From contig DAOWHM010000069.1 in NCBI GenBank assembly GCA_030641425.1, positions 1 to 5,907 of the forward strand: a stretch of 5,907 nucleotides of DNA. Direction: 5' to 3'. Below the pieces are notes generated by a model. It was not told the DNA's origin. It saw only the letters and a list, made by a program, of their open reading frames with translations, and made no database searches. Shown here one piece after another: positions 1 through 3,395 of the stretch. How positions within the stretch are numbered: the stretch's first letter is position 1; each line of letters opens with the position of its first letter. A program made the translations under genes and the position numbers. Origin of the DNA: Candidatus Bathyarchaeota archaeon. Its GTDB lineage: Archaea; Thermoproteota; Bathyarchaeia; Bathyarchaeales; SOJC01.

Positions 1-129
1 AATGCTACACGCGTCTTTACTGAAATAGCTTTTCTCAGCATTGTAATTGTGATTCCCATATTTAACGAATCGTCAAGGGCATTTTATTGACGAATATGGA
101 GCCCTATCAGAAGTGCGATTTCTTTTTAT
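1..129. other. Left-edge region with no recognised gene, upstream of secE
   Basis: No recognisable gene is visible. On the + strand one frame stays open from base 1 to a TGA at 88-90 (29 codons, hydrophobic in the middle). On the - strand an ATG at 59-57 reads open to the left edge for 19 codons (MGITITMLRKAIS...). Either could be the edge of a real neighbour, but both are short enough to occur by chance and neither resembles a family I know. The stretch also holds nested inverted repeats (70-93 and 76-105) and leads into the presumed secE promoter. Confidence 0.4.
70..93. repeat. Inverted repeat TCGTCAA / TTGACGA upstream of secE
   Basis: TCGTCAA (70-76) and TTGACGA (87-93) are perfect 7-base reverse complements around a 10-base loop. 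A second, mutually exclusive pairing overlaps it: AGGGC (76-80) with GCCCT (101-105). ACGAAT also occurs as a direct repeat at 65-70 and 90-95. The position, ending about 28 bases before the TATA-like box, would suit either the 3' end of an upstream transcript or a regulator site. Which of these applies, if either, cannot be told from sequence alone. Confidence 0.45.
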
Positions 130-130
130 A
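121..130 (+). promoter_or_regulatory. Probable TATA box of the secE-spt5-rpl11 unit
   Basis: TCTTTTTATA (121-130) fits the archaeal TATA pattern (T-rich, then TATA). The identical ten bases recur ahead of rpl1 at 1321-1330. The usual spacing of about 25 bases from the box centre puts transcription start near 151-153, so the transcript would begin at or close to the GTG at 151 of secE. The ATG at 130 overlaps the box itself. Confidence 0.6.
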
Positions 131-150
131 TGAGAATCTATGTTGTGAGA

Positions 151-333
151 GTGCGATTAACGTTGGGTTTAAGATCATTCCTTCAATCCGTGAGTAGATT
201 GCTCAAACTAGCGACTAAACCTGGTCGGTCGGAGCTTTGGCAGTCGATAAAGATTTGTTTATTGGGTATTACTGCAATTGGTCTCATCGGTTTTGTCATT
301 AAGCTGATTTCTTTCGTCTTGGCGGGCCTCTAA
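151..333 (+). CDS. secE: Preprotein translocase subunit SecE (Sec61-gamma type)
   Basis: Small tail-anchored subunit of the SecYEG/Sec61 channel in the cytoplasmic membrane; it clamps SecY and is essential for protein export. From the GTG at 151 the product has 60 residues. It has an amphipathic helix (about residues 7-21), the family's turn and interface stretch KPGRSELWQS (about 23-32), and one membrane-spanning segment (about 33-57) ending at the C-terminus. This length and layout are normal for archaeal SecE. The start is uncertain. An in-frame ATG at 130 would add seven residues (67 in all) but lies within the presumed TATA box, whereas GTG 151 falls at the expected transcript start and could be translated leaderless. 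A TTG at 163 is also possible. No Shine-Dalgarno sequence precedes any of them. The gene is followed after 16 bases by spt5, the classic archaeal secE-spt5 pair. Confidence 0.9.
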   Translation: MRLTLGLRSFLQSVSRLLKLATKPGRSELWQSIKICLLGITAIGLIGFVIKLISFVLAGL

Positions 334-337
334 GTAT

Positions 338-344
338 GGAGGAG
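338..344 (+). promoter_or_regulatory. Strong Shine-Dalgarno sequence of spt5
   Basis: GGAGGAG lies 5 bases before the ATG at 350 and supports that start. It is the strongest ribosome-binding site in the first gene cluster and lies entirely between the secE stop and the spt5 start. Confidence 0.8.
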
Positions 345-349
345 TAAGA

Positions 350-823
350 ATGTCAGAAGACAAGATATCGTTTACTTCAGTTTTTGCCATTCGAACTACT
401 GCGGGGCAGGAAAAAAACGTAGCGAATCTAATCTCAATACGTGCGGAAACTGCAAAATTGCCGATAAAGGCTATTCTGGTGCCGGAGATGTTGAAGGGTT
501 ACATCTTTGTGGAGGCTGAAGGTCCACATTTTGTAGAAGATGCCATTGCTGGACTTAAGCATGTCAGATCTAGAGTTCCTGGAATTGTAAGTTTCTCTGA
601 AGTAGAAAGATACATTGTCATTAGACCAGTTATTGAAGAACTTGATGTTGCTGACACAGTGGAAGTAGTGAGTGGCCCCTTTAAGGGCATGAGGGCGAAA
701 ATCACGCGGATAGATAAAACGAAGAGCGATGTTGTCCTAGAACTCTTGGAAGCTACGTTCACTCTTCCTATAACTGTACATGCAGACTATGTGAAGGTTG
801 TTGAAAAAGCAAAGAAGGAATAG
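350..823 (+). CDS. spt5: Transcription elongation factor Spt5 (archaeal NusG homologue)
   Basis: Universal RNA polymerase processivity factor. With Spt4 it closes the clamp over the DNA cleft, and through its KOW domain it can contact ribosomal proteins. The 157-residue product has the archaeal two-domain plan. The NGN domain covers about residues 8-90 (start VFAIRTTAGQEKNVA, core strand GYIFVEA at 50-56 and HVRSRVPGIV at 71-80). The KOW domain covers about residues 101-152 (DTVEVVSGPFKGMRAKITRI, where the GPFKG turn is diagnostic). The single KOW domain separates it from eukaryotic Spt5. The gene has a strong ribosome-binding site. Its stop is separated by only two bases from the ATG of rpl11, so the two are probably translationally coupled. 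Its place between secE and rpl11 is the common archaeal order. Confidence 0.95.
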   Translation: MSEDKISFTSVFAIRTTAGQEKNVANLISIRAETAKLPIKAILVPEMLKGYIFVEAEGPHFVEDAIAGLKHVRSRVPGIVSFSEVERYIVIRPVIEELDVADTVEVVSGPFKGMRAKITRIDKTKSDVVLELLEATFTLPITVHADYVKVVEKAKKE

Positions 824-825
824 AT

Positions 826-1314
826 ATGGTGGGGAAGAAAACTATTGACGCCTTGGTAAATGGAGGACAAGCAACTGCAGGACCACCATTAGGTCCAGCC
901 CTAGGTCCTTTAGGTGTGAATGTACTGGAAATTGTGAATAAAATCAACGAAGCCACCAAAGACTTCGCTGGAATGAAAGTTCCAGTCACAATCGTTGTCG
1001 ATCCTGAAACAAAAGAGTTTGAAGTCACAATAGGCACCCCAACTACCTCTGCATTAATCGTCAGCACATTGAATATCCAGAAGGGCTCAGGCAACCCAAA
1101 GGAAGAGAAAGTAGGTGATCTCTCTCTCCAAAACGTTGTCGATCTTGCCAAGAAAAAAAGATCACAAATCTTAGCTAAATCGCTTAAACTTTCAGCTAAG
1201 GAAATCCTTGGCAGCTGTGTCAGTATGGGCGTAACAGTGGAAGGCAAAGATCCCAGAGAAGTTCAAAAAGGAATAGATGAAGGAAAATACGACTCTCTCT
1301 TCGAAAAAGGATAG
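826..1314 (+). CDS. rpl11: Large-subunit ribosomal protein L11 (uL11)
   Basis: L11 binds the GTPase-associated region of 23S rRNA at the base of the stalk and supports factor binding. The 162-residue protein shows the N-terminal domain with the signature GPPLGPALGPLGVNV (about residues 19-33) and NKINEATKDFAGMKVPV (38-54). A C-terminal rRNA-binding domain follows, with TPTTSAL (71-77), KGSGNPKEEKVG (86-97) and CVSMGVTVEGKDPREVQ (131-147). Length and motifs are normal for archaea; the tail beyond residue 147 is archaeal rather than bacterial. The ATG lies two bases after the spt5 stop, with only a weak AAGG sequence in the spt5 3' end, so coupling to spt5 translation is likely. The gene is separated from rpl1 by 53 bases that contain a promoter-like element. 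Confidence 0.97.
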   Translation: MVGKKTIDALVNGGQATAGPPLGPALGPLGVNVLEIVNKINEATKDFAGMKVPVTIVVDPETKEFEVTIGTPTTSALIVSTLNIQKGSGNPKEEKVGDLSLQNVVDLAKKKRSQILAKSLKLSAKEILGSCVSMGVTVEGKDPREVQKGIDEGKYDSLFEKG

Positions 1315-1320
1315 TAACAA

Positions 1321-1332
1321 TCTTTTTATAAA
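1321..1332 (+). promoter_or_regulatory. Probable TATA box of the rpl1-rpl10-rpl12 unit
   Basis: TCTTTTTATAAA starts with the same ten bases as the box ahead of secE. A start about 25 bases beyond the box centre (near 1352) would leave a leader of about 16 bases containing GAGG at 1357-1360, seven bases before the rpl1 ATG. The run of five T at 1323-1327, eight bases after the rpl11 stop, could also help end the upstream transcript, since archaeal termination needs little more than a U-rich tract. Confidence 0.65.
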
Positions 1333-1367
1333 AGGCGCCCATACGAGTTCTGACACGAGGCCATCCA

Positions 1368-2018
1368 ATGTCACTAGATACAACGAGGGTTCTGGAAGCA
1401 ATCAAAGAAGCTAAGGAGAGATCTAAGAAGAGGAAGTTCAGCCAATCAATTGAACTAATCATCAACCTCCGAGACATTGACATGAAAAAGCCAGAAGCAA
1501 AAATCCAAGAGAACATCGAGCTACCTCACGCACCAAAGAAGAAAACAACAGTATGCGTGATAGCAACCGGCGAACTCGCCCTCAAAGCCAAAAAAGCCAA
1601 CACAGAACTCGTCTTGAGCAAAGCGGATCTAGAGGCATTAGTTACCGACAAAAAAAGACAAAAGCAGATCGCTAACAACCACGACATTTTTTTCGCAGAG
1701 GTAACCTTGATGCCACTTGTAGGAAAAACTCTAGGTTCCATACTTGGACCTAGAGGAAAGATGCCGAAACCCGTCCCTCCTACAGTAGACATCAAATCAC
1801 AGATCACAAAATGGAGTAAGACCGTGAATATACGGGTACGAGGTCAACCAGTTCTCCAATGTGCAGTAGGAACAGAAGATATGAAAGATGAAGAAATCGC
1901 TGAGAACGTCATGGTAGTAGTCAGAAGACTAGAAGGAAAACTTAAAAGAGGCCTCAAAAACATTACGACAATTTGTTTAAAAACAAGTATGGGTTCACCT
2001 GCTAAAATAAAGTTGTAG
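1368..2018 (+). CDS. rpl1: Large-subunit ribosomal protein L1 (uL1)
   Basis: L1 forms the mobile E-site stalk by binding 23S rRNA and helps release deacylated tRNA. The 216-residue protein has the two-domain family layout. Domain I is made of about residues 1-65 (FSQSIELIINLRDIDMKKPE at 24-43) plus the C-terminal part from about 155. Domain II lies between and contains the family signature GPRGKMPKPVPP (127-138). The length is standard for archaea. The ATG has GAGG seven bases upstream. In methanogens L1 represses its own operon by binding an mRNA copy of its rRNA site near the rpl1 start. I looked around 1350-1450 for a convincing hairpin of that kind and did not find one by eye, so autoregulation stays possible but unsupported here. 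Confidence 0.97.
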   Translation: MSLDTTRVLEAIKEAKERSKKRKFSQSIELIINLRDIDMKKPEAKIQENIELPHAPKKKTTVCVIATGELALKAKKANTELVLSKADLEALVTDKKRQKQIANNHDIFFAEVTLMPLVGKTLGSILGPRGKMPKPVPPTVDIKSQITKWSKTVNIRVRGQPVLQCAVGTEDMKDEEIAENVMVVVRRLEGKLKRGLKNITTICLKTSMGSPAKIKL

Positions 2019-2019
2019 G

Positions 2020-2034
2020 ATGCGCCTCCATTGA
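2020..2034 (+). other. Four-codon reading frame overlapping the rpl10 start
   Basis: ATG CGC CTC CAT TGA begins two bases after the rpl1 stop, and its TGA overlaps the TTG start of rpl10 (TTGA). The segment includes CCTCC (2025-2029), which resembles the anti-Shine-Dalgarno end of 16S rRNA rather than a ribosome-binding site. It may be chance, or it may serve termination-reinitiation between rpl1 and rpl10. Confidence 0.25.
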
Positions 2035-2909
2035 CTGAACAACGCCAAATAGTACAAGAGAAAATCCGCGAAGTTGAAGAGATAGAGAATACCATAAAGC
2101 AGTACAAGGTAATTGCATTAGCAAGTCTCTTGAAAGTCCGCTCACCTCAACTGCAAAAACTCAGGGAAAAACTACAGCAAAATGCTCATCTCCGAGTCAT
2201 CAAGAACACGATATTCAAACGTGCCATCTCAAAATCTGGGAACAAGCCAAACTTAGATGCGCTTGAAAGCCATGTGACAGGGTCTACAATCTACTTATTC
2301 ACAAACCTCAACCCTTTCAAGTTAGTCCTACTCCTAGAGAAAAGTAAAGTTAAGACAACCGCAAAGGCAGGAGACATAGCTGCTTTTGACGTAGTTGTTC
2401 CTGCTGGAAACACAGGGCAACCGCCAGGACCGATAATCAGCGAGTTGAGCGCTGTAGGATTAAAGACGCGCATCGAATCGGGAAGCGTCTGGATTAACAG
2501 AGACACACTAGTTGTGAAGGAAGGTGAGACAATCTCAGGACGACTGGCTCCCATCCTCTCAAAACTTGGCATAAAACCGGTGGAAGCATGTCTATTGTTG
2601 AAGACTGTTTACGACGATGGAACCATACTAACCGAGGAACAACTACACTTAGATGTGGAAGGAACAAGAAAGACTGTTGAAGACGCCATAAGATTCGCCT
2701 TCTATCTCTCAGTGAATAGCGCCTACACAACAACTGAAAACATCAGCTTTCTACTTCAAAAGGCCCACCAAGATGCCTACAGACTTAGCATAAACGAGGA
2801 GATACCCACAAAAGATACAATAGCTGATATACTCAGAAAAGCTCATATGGAAACGCTAAGCTTAAAAACGTGGCTTGACACGATAAAAGCGAAATCGGAG
2901 AAAGATTGA
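2031..2909 (+). CDS. rpl10: Large-subunit ribosomal protein L10 / acidic stalk protein P0 (uL10), short form
   Basis: P0 anchors the ribosomal stalk: its N-terminal part binds rRNA beside L11 and its C-terminal helices carry P1 dimers. In the 292 residues I see the rRNA-binding domain (about 1-105 and 185-210) and the archaeal/eukaryotic insert domain with VVVPAGNTGQPPGP (121-134) and VGLKTRIESGSVWI (142-155). A helical spine follows at about 216-285, with the three expected P1-binding segments (AIRFAFYLSVNSAYTT, LLQKAHQDAYRLSINEEIPT, IADILRKAHMETLSLKTWL). The protein stops seven residues after WLDTIKA begins (KSEKD end). It lacks the Ala/Glu/Lys-rich hinge and the GLGALFG-type tail known from euryarchaeal P0. 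The TTG start is forced: an in-frame TAG at 2016-2018 lies just upstream with no ATG or GTG between. The only ribosome-binding candidate is AGGA at 2017-2020, ten bases away, so coupling to rpl1 is likely. Confidence 0.95.
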   Translation: MTEQRQIVQEKIREVEEIENTIKQYKVIALASLLKVRSPQLQKLREKLQQNAHLRVIKNTIFKRAISKSGNKPNLDALESHVTGSTIYLFTNLNPFKLVLLLEKSKVKTTAKAGDIAAFDVVVPAGNTGQPPGPIISELSAVGLKTRIESGSVWINRDTLVVKEGETISGRLAPILSKLGIKPVEACLLLKTVYDDGTILTEEQLHLDVEGTRKTVEDAIRFAFYLSVNSAYTTTENISFLLQKAHQDAYRLSINEEIPTKDTIADILRKAHMETLSLKTWLDTIKAKSEKD

Positions 2910-2919
2910 AAAGGAAGCG

Positions 2920-2926
2920 TATAAAA
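2920..2926 (+). promoter_or_regulatory. Possible separate TATA box for rpl12
   Basis: TATAAAA preceded by the purine-rich AAAAGGAAG (a plausible TFB-recognition stretch) lies between rpl10 and rpl12. Typical spacing would start transcription at about 2945-2949, right at the rpl12 ATG (2946), giving an almost leaderless transcript. Because archaeal stalks carry several P1 copies per P0, extra rpl12 expression would make sense. This is inference from position and consensus only. Confidence 0.4.
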
Positions 2927-2933
2927 CAACATA

Positions 2934-2940
2934 GAGGTGG
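2934..2940 (+). promoter_or_regulatory. Shine-Dalgarno sequence that sets the rpl12 start
   Basis: GAGGTGG lies five bases before the ATG at 2946. It includes an in-frame GTG (2937-2939) that could be mistaken for the start; that GTG is part of the ribosome-binding site, and the family's N-terminus MEYIYAALLLH begins at 2946. Confidence 0.8.
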
Positions 2941-2945
2941 AAAAG

Positions 2946-3263
2946 ATGGAATACATCTATGCTGCATTGCTACTACATAAAGCTGGAAAACCAGTGAATG
3001 AAGAAAATATATCTCAGGTCATGAATGCAACTGGAATCAACCCTGATCCGAATAGAGTGAAAGCTTTGATTGCCTCCTTGGAAGAGGTCGATATTGAAGA
3101 AGCTTTGAAAGCTGCACCGACACTCATGGCAGCGGCACCTGCGACTGCAACACCAACCTCAGATGAGCCAAAGGCTGAAGCTAAAGAAGAGAAGAAAACT
3201 GAAGAAGATAAGAAGAAGGAAGAAGATGCAGCGCTAGAGGGTCTCGGAGCCCTTTTTGGATAG
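2946..3263 (+). CDS. rpl12: Large-subunit acidic stalk protein P1 (archaeal L12)
   Basis: P1 dimers bind the P0 spine, and their flexible tails recruit and activate the translational GTPases. The 105-residue protein has the archaeal/eukaryotic fold order. The N-terminal dimerisation helices (about 1-57) start MEYIYAALLLHKAGKPVNEE. An Ala/Pro/Thr-rich hinge (about 58-73) and a highly charged Glu/Lys segment (about 74-94) follow. The invariant factor-binding tail ALEGLGALFG closes the chain (96-105). It is unrelated to bacterial L7/L12 in fold. I chose ATG 2946 because GAGGTGG lies just ahead and the known N-terminus begins there; an in-frame GTG nine bases earlier would add three residues. Since P0 in this window has no tail of its own, P1 would supply all stalk tails. 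Confidence 0.97.
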   Translation: MEYIYAALLLHKAGKPVNEENISQVMNATGINPDPNRVKALIASLEEVDIEEALKAAPTLMAAAPATATPTSDEPKAEAKEEKKTEEDKKKEEDAALEGLGALFG

Positions 3264-3309
3264 CAGTCTCTCAGCCCACTTTTATCATATCAACAGTAAG
3301 AGAACTGCT
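3262..3309 (+). repeat. Imperfect inverted repeat at the rpl12 3' end
   Basis: AGCAGTCTCT (3262-3271, overlapping the rpl12 stop) pairs with AGAGAACTGCT (3299-3309) as ten base pairs with one bulged A, around a 27-base loop that contains CTTTTATC. No T-run follows the stem, so it is not a bacterial-style terminator. It could protect or define the 3' end of the rpl12 mRNA, while the T-rich loop is the more likely archaeal termination signal. Confidence 0.4.
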
Positions 3310-3323
3310 TGCATAAACTCATA

Positions 3324-3338
3324 CGTATAGCTTTAATT
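3324..3338 (+). promoter_or_regulatory. Weak promoter candidate for alaS
   Basis: CGTATAGCTTTAATT offers two overlapping weak TATA-like cores (GTATAG and CTTTAATT). From the second, transcription would start near 3360 and leave a leader of about 36 bases ahead of the GTG. A 6-base inverted repeat AACCTT/AAGGTT (3347-3352, 3360-3365) lies over the predicted start. The match is clearly poorer than the boxes ahead of secE and rpl1, so readthrough from rpl12 is also possible. Confidence 0.3.
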
Positions 3339-3381
3339 GTCCTTGAAACCTTAATGTGAAAGGTTACCAAATATCGATCTG

Positions 3382-3395
3382 TCTGAGGGATCAGA
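3382..3395 (+). promoter_or_regulatory. Hairpin with the alaS ribosome-binding site in its loop
   Basis: TCTGA (3382-3386) and TCAGA (3391-3395) are perfect complements around GGGA, a GNRA-type tetraloop, and the hairpin abuts the GTG start at 3396. The ribosome-binding site GAGGG (3385-3389) spans the stem-loop junction, six bases before the start. TCTG is repeated at 3378-3381, so the right arm could instead pair there (four pairs, larger loop), giving two alternative foldings. Confidence 0.45.

Noticed and set aside
1..59. Divergent - strand gene starting at ATG 59-57, possibly leaderless
   Set aside because: A - strand AATAAAA-like box near 80-87 has about the right spacing, but 19 codons running off the edge without recognisable sequence are too little to call a gene.
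1..90. Open + frame from the left edge to TGA at 88-90 as the end of an upstream gene
   Set aside because: Only 29 codons, no family resemblance; an open run this short is expected by chance about a quarter of the time. Left as undetermined.
768..1247. 159-codon open frame on the - strand
   Set aside because: It is antisense to rpl11 and the spt5 end; the coding strand has clear conserved motifs and the reverse translation does not.
1350..1450. L1-binding mRNA hairpin for autoregulation near the rpl1 start
   Set aside because: Expected from methanogen precedent, but only short four-base pairings such as TTCT/AGAA are visible; nothing convincing without covariance modelling.
2937..2945. GTG 2937 as the rpl12 start (three extra residues)
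   Set aside because: This GTG is part of the GAGGTGG ribosome-binding site, and the family N-terminus MEYIYAALLLH begins at ATG 2946.
2900..2945. Frameshifted remnant of a P0 tail after the rpl10 stop
   Set aside because: The gap is 36 bases, holds a TATA-like element and the rpl12 ribosome-binding site, and does not encode an acidic or GLGALFG-like sequence in any frame.
3264..3345. Bacterial-style intrinsic terminator after rpl12
   Set aside because: The stem at 3262-3309 is not followed by a T-run, and the only T-tract (four T) lies inside the loop.
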